The notes under the pieces were generated by a model. The model was not told where the DNA came from, did not search any database, and worked only from the letters and a program-made list of their open reading frames with translations. From Linepithema humile (taxonomy: Eukaryota; Arthropoda; Insecta; Hymenoptera; Formicidae), in the NCBI RefSeq assembly GCF_040581485.1, contig NC_090128.1, positions 3,596,001 through 3,660,000 on the forward strand: a stretch of DNA of 64,000 nt, read 5' to 3'. How positions within the stretch are numbered: the stretch's first letter is position 1; the number at the start of each line of letters is the position of its first letter. The translations under genes and the position numbers were made by a program. Positions 13,443 to 25,769 of this stretch are shown piece by piece.

Positions 13443-15256
13443 TATCCACCCGCGACTACAGTCACTCATTTCCACCGAAACTTCTTTGTGGACATCATAG
13501 GGATAAGTATATTTATATCACGATGCTGTTACAAGCGCCAGTGGGCGTTTTTGAAGAACCTTTTGAAGTCTGATAAATTCGGATCTTATCGTTATAGTCG
13601 TATGATCTAGTGATTCCTTTCGTTATAATGACGATAATCATCGTCGTAATAGTAATACTTATACAAAATACTTGGAAAATGCAGTCCAAAGTTGTTCAAA
13701 ATTGATTCGAATTGAATTAGTTAAGACTCTGACGAAGAGAATCTAAATACAAATAGCTCTAATAGATATTATACTGTTGATAGATCTTATACTTTCTCCA
13801 TTGACCCTTTAACAGATGGAAACGTTGACCGCGTCAACCGTATTCACTTTTACTTCTCACAGTGATGCATATGCACATGTGTTGTTAGTATTATATTTCG
13901 AGGAGTGTTCGAAGACAATTTAGATTCAATGCCAAATAAATTGTCATTTCTCAGTTTTAAGAGTCGACATTTTTTATTTTTCTTAAACTTAAATACTTTT
14001 TTGTAAATAATTTATAATTGGAATATTAATATCTCAAATTTAATTTATTAAAAAATTATTTTTTACTAGTTATTTTAAGATATAGATGATATAATTTTCT
14101 ATAAAAAATTGATAATCAAATAATAATGTGCAGAATTGCACGATTGCGAATGCATTTCTTCGCAAATTTCAGCGAATTTTCGTCGCCGTCCGCTCTGTCG
14201 CAGCACTGCAATTGTTGGCTGATTTATGGCGTAGGAAATTCTTGACACACGGTGCGAGCACATTTTACCCTAGCAGAACTGCGTAAACGCACCGCTATTA
14301 ATAGGAGCTAGTCGCACCTATTTATCTTGCATCTAGGAGAGTCAAGTGCAAACCAGCTGATCATTTTCGTGCCAATGGTTTATAAAAAATTTAAGAACAA
14401 TACAACGTTTCGCTCGACAATCAATATGAACGTTTTCAATATGAATGTTTTAACTTCGTTATTAGCGACGAATCGATACTCGTGAAAGTAAACATTGAAT
14501 TAAGTTCTAGACGATCTCATACATATATATAATTCGTGATCGATAGAATTCTATTTATAATTTTATGTACCGTGTAATAGGAAACACGTGAAAAATCAAC
14601 ATGCATACGAGCCGCTCAAAAGCCAAACTGACTAACTCCATCAAACAAAATTGATTTATTTTATTTATGAAGAGCTAAGCACTAGTCGTGTACTTTGGCG
14701 CTAAAATTGGAAAAATTGCAAAAAGTGAAGTTAATCTTGTTTGGTTTATGAGCGACTCATATTATAATGTACAATGTACACGCTATCGAATGACGGCCCA
14801 TCGATGGTTCATCGTAACACAGAAACATCACGAATCAGACTTGTCACGTGCAAATACGTTTTGTCCGCGATTTCCTCAATTCCCGATATATTTTCATTTA
14901 ACTAAAAGACTAATCGGGATGTGAGATGGTTAATAATTCGCTGTCCAAGACCGAAGATTTGTTAGATTCATACTCGATTTAAGGCCGCATTTATAATTCG
15001 GCTACTCCGATGATAATCGATTTATCATATGCAAACGAAGAGTTATCGTTTGTGCGTTCGGGGAAGCCGACGAGTGCACCCCGGGGATTCTCGTTACTCG
15101 ATTCGCTCCTTTGTTACACAACCGGCTCTCTCAGCAACTCGGCCAACTATCGACCCCACCAGGAGCTCGCCCCTCTAGTCCTGTTTTCTTCCGTCTTCTC
15201 ACCGTTGCCCCCCCCCCCTCTTCCCCTCCCCCAGGTCTCCTCTTTCTCTTTCTCAT

Positions 15257-15262
<6 letters not shown>

Positions 15263-15302
<40 letters not shown>
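15263..15302. repeat. (CT)n microsatellite in a long pyrimidine-rich stretch
   Basis: A pure CT run inside a pyrimidine-rich segment of about 500 bp on the plus strand (roughly 15180-15720), which also holds a short C run near 15210. It is not coding. Confidence 0.9.
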
Positions 15303-15303
<1 letters not shown>

Positions 15304-18072
15304 GTTCTTCGCGATTTCCCCTAAACGATTTCTAGACACGTCTCTTTCCACGATTCGCGCTCCGCTCGCTTGTTCGCATCGTCGCGTCTATTTTCGTCTT
15401 TTTCTATCCCTCGACCCCCCATTCTGTCACTTTTAATTCGGACCCCTCTGTCTCTTTCTCCTCTCCCCATCACGATCCTGTCGACCTCTCTATCTCCACC
15501 AACATTGCCCCCTCTTGTCCTATCTTTATTCATCACTCTCTCCTTTTCTACTTAATCTCTCCCGCGATTCTCCTCCATCCTTCACTCACTCCCGCGCAAT
15601 TACCATTCGTCCGCTCTGTCTCCTTTTTCTCTTCATTTCACTATTCCCTTATCGCAGCCGCTTCGCCATTTTCGTCCGTCTCGCGCTTTGTGCTTAGATT
15701 TCTTCTGTTTCTCTCGCACTCGCACCCGGTTTAACAAGGTGGGGGGCCACGTGCTCCCAGTATTTTAGTCACGCGAGGGTAGGACACGTGGTACGTACGT
15801 TGTACAGCGACGCATAGGCGCAGAAAAGCATATTTTCCATGAAAGATTAATGTAGAATGAAGCGAACTATATATTTACTTGTCTTCGGGAATAATTATTG
15901 GACGCTTCCTAAAACAACGGAGAAAAACATTCCGCGTGATATTCTTTCTGTGTAATAATTAATTACTATAAACTCACGATATGCTCACGGACGTTTTTAT
16001 TTTCCTTTATGAAATCACGTACGAGTGAGTCATCAGATTACACATCACGGAATTGTTCGTAGAAAACATTACTACGATAATTGGACTGATTTTCGATCTT
16101 AAGGTCGAGATATTTTATTTTAAAGAAATTACAATTATTAAATTTTATATCACACCGTTGAAACTTCAAGTTGGAACTATTTTATCGTACAATCTTATAA
16201 TTTCCTAGAGTGTTGATATCTTTATTTATTACGTACAAGATAGTTAAGCCCGAAAAAATTCGACGAGATTAGTCGGAGAGATTGCTTAGATGAATGCCCG
16301 TCTTATTCGTCAGCGCGAAGCTTGAAAACACTTTGTATTGTAAAATCGCGACGACATTGCGAGCCGAGCATTCCGATTACAGCACTCTGCGAGGAAGAGC
16401 GGTCGCGAAGTTGATAAGGAAAGAAAGAATATGCAGAAAAGGAAGGGATACGATGAGCGAGAGGAAAACGACGTAGTTGCGCGGGGGTTACGCGGAGTTG
16501 TTGCTTACGTAAGTACGCATGTAGATAAGAACGTGCTTATCTGAAGAACGTCGCGCCATGCGGGCAACCGCGTGCCGAGGTATGAAATCGTAACGGTGCA
16601 ATTTTGACGAAGCGAAATTCAGTCCCGCTGTAAGAGACGAGTCTTTGATAAGTCGTAAGATGAACTGTAAAACATGTTCAGCAAAAAAAAAAATATCAGA
16701 CACGTATTTATGATTAATAAATAAAATTTCGCGATTTTTTTTTTCATTTAATCATTTCACCGCACTCTTATTTTCGCAATTAAATCGAGAGAATAAAGCC
16801 TACTGTAGAGGATATATAATTCGTGAATAGAAATGCGAGATAAAAATCTATTTATATATTTTAAGCTCACTTTAAACAATCTATAAATGTGTAAGAGATA
16901 TATAATTCAATGCAGATTAAAAGTTGATTTCTGTTTCGAACTTTGTTACAAATTATAGATCGTCCAAGCAAACTTATGTAACAAAGAACAGCTGAGCAAT
17001 CGGAATACATACGCACGTACAGAACTGCATTCTGATTTTTCAAACGTTTCCTGTGTTATATGACATGTGAAATTATAAATAGAATTTGATCTCGAATTCT
17101 CTGTCGCGAATAATAGATTGTCTAAAATGGGTTTAAGACACAAACATCGATTAGTGATGGCCCGGAGATAGAGGGGGAACCGGTGCTGCAGCACGGCGCC
17201 AAGGATAGGGGAAAATATCAAGGAGAAACGAGCAATTGAGTTGAATACGGAGATCGAATCGCGCGGGACGTAATGCACGTGTTGCATAATTAACGGCATA
17301 GCTGGCTATCTTTATTGTGCTCGTGTATCTCTTTTGCGCATCGCAACAACATCCTGCGGAGAGAAAATTGCCATCTTCCTAGCCATCGGTTCACACTCAT
17401 CGGAAATCACAGCTCCGGAACTCACAATCGGTATCGCTGCTTTACCCTCCGGTCATTTCTTATCAATTCGAGTTTATTCCGTTATCTCCTCACTTAATGA
17501 TATCACTTTAACTTTACAGCTTATCTTGCACGTTAATGATATTCCAATAATATTAATGATATTCCAATATATCGCTTTTATTTTACGTACTTTAAATTTA
17601 GCCGATATAATTCGGTGTAATACCGGTTCGGTCTATACCGGCCAGTATTGGAAATCATTGAATATTCTTGCGAGCTATTTCTAGCAATAACTACCTAATT
17701 AATGCAAGAGCTCCATGTCCGAGTGTAATTTGCAAAGTTCCCACCGTATTTATGCACACCTGTTTGTCTAGGAAGTGAAGGCTATAAATCGTGAGATTCA
17801 TGGTCGTCGTAGCTAGTAACATGGCTCCCTTGCCTGATCAAGGGCTACGTACACACCGACAATATCGGTATAATACAGTGACGCTCAATACTCAAGCGTG
17901 ACTGTCAGTACATGCGCAAACTCAAATCAGCATTTTATTATTAAATGCAATTTATTATTAAAATCCTGATCATACTTCAAAATTAATACATATTTTCAAA
18001 GTTATTTGCGAAATTAAAAATTTCGCTTCCCTACTGTACATCGGAAAATGGAAATAACCCCGATTTCCATCG

Positions 18073-18359
18073 TTTTTTTTTTTTTATTTATTTAAGAGTT
18101 TCTCGCGTTTTCGGCGTTCTACATCTCGTTTATATAAATATCCCGATGTATTAAGAAATAGGCCGCGCGCGTTCGCATTCTCTTCTCCGGTTGCCTGCCA
18201 CATGAGGTAGGGCGATCCAATTGGGGTTCGAACAGCCCAACGTGGTGGCCTCCCCTTTGAGTTCCCGCTGCGATCAATACTCACTGCCGCGATGCCAAAG
18301 CCAAGCCAGACTGCCGACTCCGTACTGAGGTCTTCGCGATACCAGAATGTCCTTGACAA
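18073..18359 (-). pseudogene. A-tailed open segment, possible retroposed fragment
   Basis: On the minus strand an open frame of about 91 codons without an ATG start runs from 18359 and ends KREKLLNK-stop. The stop is immediately followed by an A13 tract (plus-strand T13 at 18073-18085), with AATAAATAA just before it. A frame running into a poly(A) tail is what a retroposed mRNA or the 3' end of a non-LTR element would leave. I do not recognise the protein (it includes SKGRPPRWAVRTPIGSPY), no target duplication was found, and the almost absent 3' UTR is odd. Chance is a real alternative. Confidence 0.25.
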
Positions 18360-20049
18360 CCGCGGCGAATCGCCGTCGCGATGTCTCGGCCGTAGAATGC
18401 GGCAGAATTCAAAGGTCGTGTCTAATCTATCTTATAGACCGAATTATAGTTAACTTTTCTCGTCTTATTGAACTAATAGTTTATACGTTATAAGCGGCTG
18501 TGAACACGGGAAGAGCCGAGAAAAGAAACGTTACAAATCCGTCACGGCGTGACGTATTGCATCACGCACGACTCACAATATATCGCGTCCACTTTCTCGC
18601 GAGGAAGAGGAAATAAAATTCCGTTTTACTCTCCGATAACCTTTCTCTTTCCGTCGATTATCGTTTCGCGCGTAACCATCGCGCTCGCTGCTGAAGATAA
18701 TTATAACGAAAAGACTAGAAATTTTGATGGAACCAAAAATATTTAGCGCTTTCAGCTAAATTCATATCAGACGTTCAAGAACTGCGTTTACAGCAAAATT
18801 TTCTCATGAATTTTTTACACGAGCGTTTGATGTGCGAGTACTTCGAGTACAAATTAATTTAAAGAAAGAAGGGAACTTTCACCGCGTTCTCTCGAGACAC
18901 CCTATACACACATGCGCACGCATTCGTCAAGCAACGGGAAGCTCCCATCCGCGAGCAAGCGCGCGCGCACGGGCACACGTAAACGCTCGATCCAAGCACA
19001 AAGCACGTAACACATACGTACGCACACATACATGGGCACACATATACGGCACATATATACAATTACACACATACATCACAGCGCGCGGAGGCGAACAAAG
19101 AAAGAGCCCTAGCGACCAGCAATGCGGCAACAGCGAGCGCCTGCGCTGCGTTCTATGTGAGTCAAGGACGACACGTGCGGCTACGAACGACCTACTTATA
19201 TCTCCGTCGCTTCGTGAGCGATCGGCTCCTGGTGCACGAACTTGCCCGAGCGCAGAAATAGGACGGCCGACAGAGCCGAGTCCCTACGTTTTACAGAACG
19301 ACCCTTCCTTCCTCTCCCCCGCCACCCTCCGCGACTCTGCCATCACACCGTGCCATGCTGGTTAATCGACTGATTGCGAGCGCTACTGCGACCAGATCGC
19401 CTCACGCTTAACCCTTTTCGACCATTCCACCGGCGATTGTTACGCTTAATATTCGGCTGTTAACCCGCAAATATTTCGCGCTCGGATATAAAATTGGCTG
19501 CCTCGCGGATTATGTGCAAAAATTCGTCTTGTGATATACGTATATGCATTTTATCTCATTGTGTCTGCACATTTCGTAGAAACTGTAATACTGCAAATTT
19601 TTTAATGTGAAAATTTATTTCAACTGACGTTTAAGCGGCATTCTCGATTCTGCACTCTCTCGTTTTAATCACTCTTGTTTTAATTGTTGAACTGTTAATT
19701 GTCGCAAATTCCATTGTTAGTTCGTGTAGCGATTACATTGCAGCGTTACGTAACGCGATGATAATGGAGCGTACATCTCTGCTCTTCCCTCGAATGCGCG
19801 CTGGTTGATCGCGAAAGACTAAACATTCCGCGTGGCGCAATTAATCTTAAACATAATTGTCTACATATTCATTTACTTTTGTTGATTATTATCAATTGCT
19901 GACAGAGACCTTCGTTGTTAATTGTCTGAATGAATGTTACCGATATCGCGTTTTTTATCAATTGCTCGTTAGATTTAGGCGCCTCTAAGTATAAGTACAA
20001 TAGAACGCGAGGTCAGCACGAGGACTCCGCATTCAGGGAGTGGCGGAAA

Positions 20050-20073
20050 TCTCGACGGCCGGGGCCGTCGAGA
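20050..20073. other. Perfect GC-rich hairpin
   Basis: TCTCGACGGCC, a two-base spacer (GG), then GGCCGTCGAGA: an 11-bp perfect inverted repeat. There is no T-run after it. It could be a binding site for a dimeric factor, the core of an RNA stem, or chance in a GC-rich patch. Confidence 0.6.
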
Positions 20074-20899
20074 CGCCCTAGATGCAGAACCAGGCGAGAT
20101 CGATAGAAAAATGGGTCAAAGGTTCGGCCGCCGCCTTCGTTGTAAGTGGTAGCGAGCGTTTTGCGGCAGACACCGAAAGACACGTGGAGAGGAGAAGAAA
20201 GAATAGCTCGCGAAACAGTTCATATCTCGTTTCATCTTAATGGACGTGAAAAGATAAAGCATTGATCCGTGAAATATTGAGTTATGAATTATTTCGTAGA
20301 TATGAATAAATGGCGCAAAATTGTTATCTTTCGTTCTAATGATTCGATCTCTGCTGTAATAAATTTTAACGGATTTATATAAAGATTTATAAAGCTAGAA
20401 ACAATATAAAGACATTTGAAAATATTCCTTCTGTTAATTTTGCAAATTACAAATAGAGAGAGCATAGATTTTGTGTGGAAACGTGATGCGGCAATTTTTG
20501 CTGCCCGCGCGAAAGAAATAACGGTAATCGCGAATTTGCGCGGGAAAGTATCAATGTCAAGCTTTTGGAATTTGTTCGTGCAAATTATATTGATAAATTA
20601 TATCGCATTACGATCTTAATAATCTTAACGTACTCTTCTAAACCGCTAAACATGACGTTATATGCGGAAATATGAATGAGGCTAGACAAGTCGCGCCCAC
20701 CCAAAATGCCGAAAATTGCCTATGTACTTCATTTTGGGAAGAGGGTGTGTACAATTGCAAATGCACCATCTAATCTGTATGGTGCGGCGCAGTCTTTACG
20801 AAACCAATCAATCTTCCAGGTTCGAACCACGTTGCGACGTATCGTGGCGATTGGCTCTTTGGACTCGCAGCAGTTGGAGTCCAAAGGCGGACCGCACGT

Positions 20900-22500
20900 A
20901 CAACTCGATCCTGCCGTTTCTTCCCACCCGCGGCATAAGTAGCGGGTTCTCGCGCGCGCCGCCAGCAGTTCCTGTTCGGCCGTCGCTGTGGAGTTGTGTG
21001 CACCGTTGAGAGTAAATCCACCACCTCTTTCACGTACACGCGTAACGACATGGTACACGCTCGTCATGAGCCACAGTGGTGGAAGGATATTACGCGCCCG
21101 CGCGCACACGTTTGGAAAGAAGAGTGAGGAGAGAAAGAAAGAGACAGAAAACGCAGGCCGCGGAGTGTACACGTGTGTATGCACGCCCTTCCAATCGCGA
21201 GCCGAGTAGCAACGGCGATCGGCCAATGGTAGGCGAGCAAATGACTGCGCACGCCATTTCATCACCGGATGCGGTGGCCCACCGTGCGGCGATTGGTGGG
21301 GATACGACTGAGAGTGCGGCACGGGCTACGCTCCCGAGCGTATCCTCGTTCGCCGCAGCTCGCTTTCAGGTCCAGTCGTGTCCCGCGGTAGTTCGGTTCG
21401 CAGAAGTTCGCTCGGTGCCCGACGCTCGTGAATGGCCGTCACCGCGCGGCTACAATCCTCCGCAACACCCGTCCGCGGCGGAAAACCAGCGCGGAGTATC
21501 TACAATTTCTTTTTTGAATTTTCTAAAATTAGTATTTCGCTGAAAAAATCTAAAAGAACGAAAAAATCTGATAAAACGGAGATCAAGGATTGAATCACAA
21601 CTCAGAAGATTCTTCGAGGAGCCGTCGTTCTGCTACTTCGAAGTAATTGCAAGCAGGATTCATAGGTTGAGTACTTTTACTTCCGTTCTAGCAAGAGGAT
21701 TAAAATACAAGAAGTTGTATCGTTTTTATATCAACGATCAGATTCTGCCACGAAGAGACAATCATGCCGATTGTTGAAAAAAAAATTTTTTTTGTCCGGA
21801 AAAGAAGGAGTAAGATATGCAAAAAGTGATACTTTTTCGCAAGGACGCGGATACATCGACATCCATTTTTGAAGAAGAGGAACCACGGGCGCCGCCTGTA
21901 CGACAATATTGTCGCGAATTCTGCGTGCGTGGCGTGACCGGAAGCGGTACTCTCTCGTGTCGGACTCGGCTTGACCATGTGGTCGACGTGCGTATCTTTG
22001 ATTCTTTTCCTGTGTGTGAGTATCGTGGCAGCATAGGTGTCACCGAAAATCGCACTTTCAAGAGCGAAAGATTTAACGGAGAAAAAGAAAGGACGATACG
22101 GCGTGAGAAAGAGAGAGAAAGAGTGATTTTCTCGTTATCTACGCGCGCTCTTCCCCCTCCCCTCTTCCTATGAAAGCAGGACTTTAAAAAGTACGCGACC
22201 CATTGACCGCGACCGTCTAACCCATTTACTCCAACGTTCGGTCTCATTCTTCTTTGTCTCTCTTTCTCGCCCCGTCTCTCTATGTACCTCTTGCGCAAGC
22301 CTAGTATCATCGAACACTTCCGTTCGACACCGTCACAACGTGTGTACAAAGTGAGCAGAGATCCAGAGATTGATTTTCGTGTGTTCCGTCTGGCGAAACT
22401 CTCGGAACTGTGTCGCGAGAAAGGTGAATGCAAGCTATTAATAACGAATCGTTGGTTCTCTCGTTCTTCGGATCACCGACTCCGCAGTTTCGGTCGACTT
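20900..22500. promoter_or_regulatory. CpG-rich segment upstream of mir-14, candidate pri-miRNA promoter
   Basis: This stretch is clearly richer in GC and CpG than its surroundings. It carries several CCAAT-type words: CGATTGGCTC near 20849, GGCCAATGG near 21222, GCGATTGGTG near 21290. Long open frames overlap on both strands here, as expected from GC content rather than coding. It lies 0.8-2.3 kb upstream of the mir-14 hairpin on the same strand. A promoter role is inferred from position and composition only. Confidence 0.3.
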
Positions 22501-23164
22501 ACAAATCGCGATTACACCACCGCGAGATTTTCCGTTCAGATTTTAAATTCCGCGAATTTCTCAATTTTTAAATTATTAAATAACAATTTCGTGAATAAGT
22601 TCGTTCAAAATTTTGGATAGATCGAATTAATTGAATTAATTTCTGACGTCATTATGTTCCGCAATTTTTAAATATTTCACATCACGAGACGCATTGATCC
22701 AATATACTACCAATTCGAAATTTCGCGCATTTTTAGTTTTAATAATTTTCCATTTTCGTATTCGTGTATTTGCTAACGCGATAGAAGGAGAATCGGAAGA
22801 AACGGAGTAACAGATAGAGAGACCGAAAAAAACGGAGTAAAATGTCGGTGATCTGTCGTTGGTGCCGTGTGTCACGGGTGTTCTCTCTTTTTTCTCTCTT
22901 TCTCTCTCTCTTTCTCGAATTCTCATATATTGCTCACTCAACGGGGTAAAGATGGCGGTCTCCTCTCACTCTTTGGCGAGCTCGGCAAGAGGGGCTGAAC
23001 TGTGTGACGCAACCGTCGCTGTCACGTGACCGTTCCGTGGCTCGGGCTCACTCGCTGGGCCAGTGTGTGATCTAACGTTTGTTACGGCGGCTGATGGCGG
23101 AGAATATGTACTCGGAGAACGCGCAGCAGGAAGCAACGGAGACGGGAAGGACCACCCTAGCCGC

Positions 23165-23168
<4 letters not shown>

Positions 23169-23196
<28 letters not shown>
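23169..23196. repeat. (TC)n microsatellite just upstream of mir-14
   Basis: A near-pure TC run 37 bp before the base of the mir-14 hairpin, within the presumed primary transcript. Confidence 0.9.
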
Positions 23197-23202
<6 letters not shown>

Positions 23203-23232
23203 TGCGTGACGACGACAGCGCAGGCTCTCTTG

Positions 23233-23320
23233 GTCGCTGGGTCAGTGGGGGTGAGAAACTGGCTTGGCTCATATGCAAAACGACAGTCAGTCTTTTTCTC
23301 TCTCCTATCGGCCCCGCGAC
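23233..23320 (+). ncRNA. mir-14: microRNA mir-14 precursor
   Basis: The 3' arm at 23287-23308 matches the 22-nt mature insect miR-14 as I remember it (begins TCAGTCTTTTTC, ends CTCTCCTAT). The flanks fold back by hand pairing. GTGGGGGTGAGAAA (23245-23258) pairs with 23308-23295 with one mismatch and a few G-U pairs. A second block, GGCU (23261-23264), pairs with 23292-23289. The base of the stem continues as GUCGC (23233-23237) with GCGAC (23316-23320) and GGGUC (23239-23243) with 23314-23310. The loop is about 20 nt. In Drosophila miR-14 acts in fat metabolism, cell survival and ecdysone signalling. Here it is the only recognisable gene in a 34-kb desert, so it probably has its own long primary transcript. 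Confidence 0.95.
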
Positions 23321-23639
23321 AGAACACAACTCAATACCCGTTTCCCCCCCTCCCCCTTTATCCCCTCGAACAGTGGTGTGCCGTTCTTGGGATGTGCGCG
23401 CGGTAAAACTGGAGTCGTCAAGACCCGCAAGTCCTCATCGTTTCTCCTTTTATGCCGACAGAAAGGATGGAAAACGTTGGACAGAATGAGAATGCAAGTT
23501 GCCCGATTCTGTGAATCTCGAAAGTAAAATTACCTTTGATCTTTTTGTGTATTACATTTAAATTTAGGAGCTTCATTCATTCAACGTGTTTAATGTTTCG
23601 AGATTTCGGCGACGTTTTAAATGAAATTTAACTCACGAT

Positions 23640-23760
23640 ATTGTTACTTTCTACGATTCTCGAATCTTGTAATCCTGAATTCCGCGATCCTGATTATCAC
23701 ATCTAAATTCTGTAGAATCCACATCCTAGATTTTAGTTAATAAATCCTAGGTTCCAAAAA
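23640..23760. repeat. Degenerate GAATCC tract
   Basis: ACGATTCTCGAATCTTG, TAATCCTGAATTCCGCGATCC, TAGAATCCACATCC and AAATCCTAGGTTCC occur within 120 bp. The vocabulary is the same as in the tracts inside U1-70K intron 4. Confidence 0.45.
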
Positions 23761-24919
23761 AAAGACAAAATTTTCCATTTTTTAAATTTTACTATAAACA
23801 TTGTTTCTCTTAAATTTTTAAATATTTTATATTATATCAGCCATTAATATGATGATGATGATGATTTTCATCCTTAAAATCCTCGCTTTATTGATTCAAA
23901 AGCCTTGAAACTTTTATTTTAACATGTTAATTTCTTGATCATTGCCTGTACAAGCATATATTTTATCCAATAACTTATCCAATTCCTTAATCTTCATGTG
24001 ATTTTAAATCCACAATTGCGCGGTTAAAATCTATATGCACGGGCTCAACAGTAGAAACCGTGTTCCCCCAGCTGTAAAAAACAATATTGAGAGGCTCTGG
24101 GATCACGGAAAACACTGAACGAGTACCGGCCGTACTTCAATGGATTCTCCTCTCGGCGATTCTTGGCGACCCACTTGCTTGCTCTGTATTCAGGACGTGA
24201 ATCGCGATTCTCGCATAATGAATCTTCATACATTGAAATTCGCACGTCCGTGAACACTGCAATCTCCACTTAGATATTCACGAAACTTACTAATTATTAT
24301 GTCCATACAAAATGTTATAAAATTGCAGCCGCTATTTTTCATCCATGAATTTATGAAACGTTTGTTTTGTACAGTGTGTGTGCTTACTACAATATTACGC
24401 GAGGAGTGACGTCGAGCGATAATTTTAGAGTACAGATATATGCATACACATGCGCATGTTATATGTATTATATATGTATATTTTAATTACTCGTATATTC
24501 TAATTGTTGACATCAATTTTCATCGATCGACTATAGAAATTTTTCATTTCGATTGTCTTTGATACTGAAAATATCAAATGAGTAAAAGCATCGATTGAGC
24601 GAATTACGTAACTTGATTTAAGCAGCTCTGCCTACACCTCGGACTTATGTTAGCGTTGCCGTTGGGCTCGGTAATCGCGCGAGATCCTAGGCTCAGACTG
24701 CCGTTCACCGCTTGCCGCGCACTATACTTTCTAAAATTGCTTACTTTCGTAACTCGACAAATACCGGCCGTCGCAAATTCTTTTTCCCGACCAGCCCGAG
24801 AACCAGTCGGACCGACATGACGTTTACCACGGCACGTATCTTTCCGCGCTCGTACGCGTTATTTTTTTTTTTTTTTTTTTTCGTTAGTCAGCAAATTGCA
24901 AAATTTCAGAAACAATTTT

Positions 24920-25100
24920 TTTCCGTTACTTTTTAATGCTTTCAATATATTCCGATTGACGAATTCACGAATAAATACCATATACTTATGCTAAATCAAA
25001 TTTCCGTTACTTTTTAATGCTTTCAATATATTCCGATTGACGAATTCATGAATAAATGTCACATACTTATGCTAAATCAAATGTCCGTTTTTAATACTTA
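24920..25100. repeat. 81-bp tandem duplication plus a truncated third copy
   Basis: Unit 1 is 24920-25000 and unit 2 is 25001-25081. Both begin TTTCCGTTACTTTTTAATGC and differ at only a few positions. A third partial unit starts at 25082 (TGTCCGTTTTTAATACTT). The inner word GACGAATTCACGAATAAAT is close to AAGAATTCGTGAATAAAT inside the short element at 7086-7393, so the unit may derive from that repeat family. Confidence 0.9.
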
Positions 25101-25689
25101 GGCTTATTATTCTCTAATTATAATTAAAATACATTTGTAAAGCTATATATTTACATATCTACTCTCTCTAATGATTATTAGAGAAATTATTATCTTGTAC
25201 TTTATATAATATATTCGTAAAAAATTATATCAAAATAAAAGAAATTTAATTCTTTACAAACTGCGTGTCGCTATATGATATTCATACACAAGAAATATTT
25301 TACTATGTAATTCATTGTACTTTTATACACTAAACATTCAATTTTACAATTTAGGCTCTCACCGATTCTTTTTAATTCAATCATACAATCACCAACGCAT
25401 AAAGTTTAACAGTCCTGTGATTTTGCTAGTTGAAAATATATTTGCATCCGTGCATGTATATCATGTGCCACTCACATTTATATATATACATCGTTTGATA
25501 TAATCTTCATGTGATATGAAGCATGCTGATGTTTCTCTTGCCCCCATAAGATTCTGAGAGTTAGAGTCGATAATTTAAATCTTAATTATGGCATCGACAA
25601 CTAACATCGCGAACCTACCCAAGCGCTGTTTTCCAGCATGCCATGATCGATAATCACGGTGCTTAATAATTAACTGTGGTGCTATAAAA

Positions 25690-25769
25690 TTGCTAATGAA
25701 GAACTATGATTGCTAATAAAACACTGTAATTGCTAAAGAGAAACTATAATTATTACAGAGAAATCATAA
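25690..25769. repeat. 20-bp minisatellite, four units
   Basis: There are four consecutive 20-bp units at 25690, 25710, 25730 and 25750, beginning TTGCTAATGA, TTGCTAATAA, TTGCTAAAGA and TTATTACAGA and ending ACTATGA, ACTGTAA, ACTATAA and ATCATAA. A more diverged unit may precede them (25661-25680). It is AT-rich and non-coding. Confidence 0.85.

Larger units (their letters stand above)
7394..20900. other. Gene desert, proximal part: no convincing gene
   Basis: 13.5 kb without a supportable coding exon. Open frames here are short, overlap on both strands in GC-richer patches, and lack family features. Notable contents are a very CpG-rich patch (about 7920-8060), GA/CT microsatellites at 8341-8399, 13413-13442 and 15263-15302, a C15 run at 12420-12434, an AC-rich cryptic repeat at about 18960-19080, an A-tailed open segment at 18073-18359, and a perfect hairpin at 20050-20073. 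Confidence 0.6.

Noticed and set aside
18214..18250. GGTTCGAACAGCCC, possible tRNA-derived SINE B box
   Set aside because: The T-stem pairing is imperfect and no A box lies 30-40 bases away.
20780..20835. GGTTCGAACC word resembling a tRNA B box
   Set aside because: The flanks do not form a T-arm or acceptor stem and no A box is correctly placed.
20729..21543. Long open frames on both strands (197 codons minus, 155 codons plus)
   Set aside because: They overlap in a GC- and CpG-rich block and are Arg/Pro/Ala-rich without motifs. GC content alone removes stop codons here.
21762..22433. Open frame of 223 codons, minus strand
   Set aside because: It has no ATG start and is low in complexity (Arg/Ser/Lys-rich across purine/pyrimidine tracts). 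I recognise no domain.
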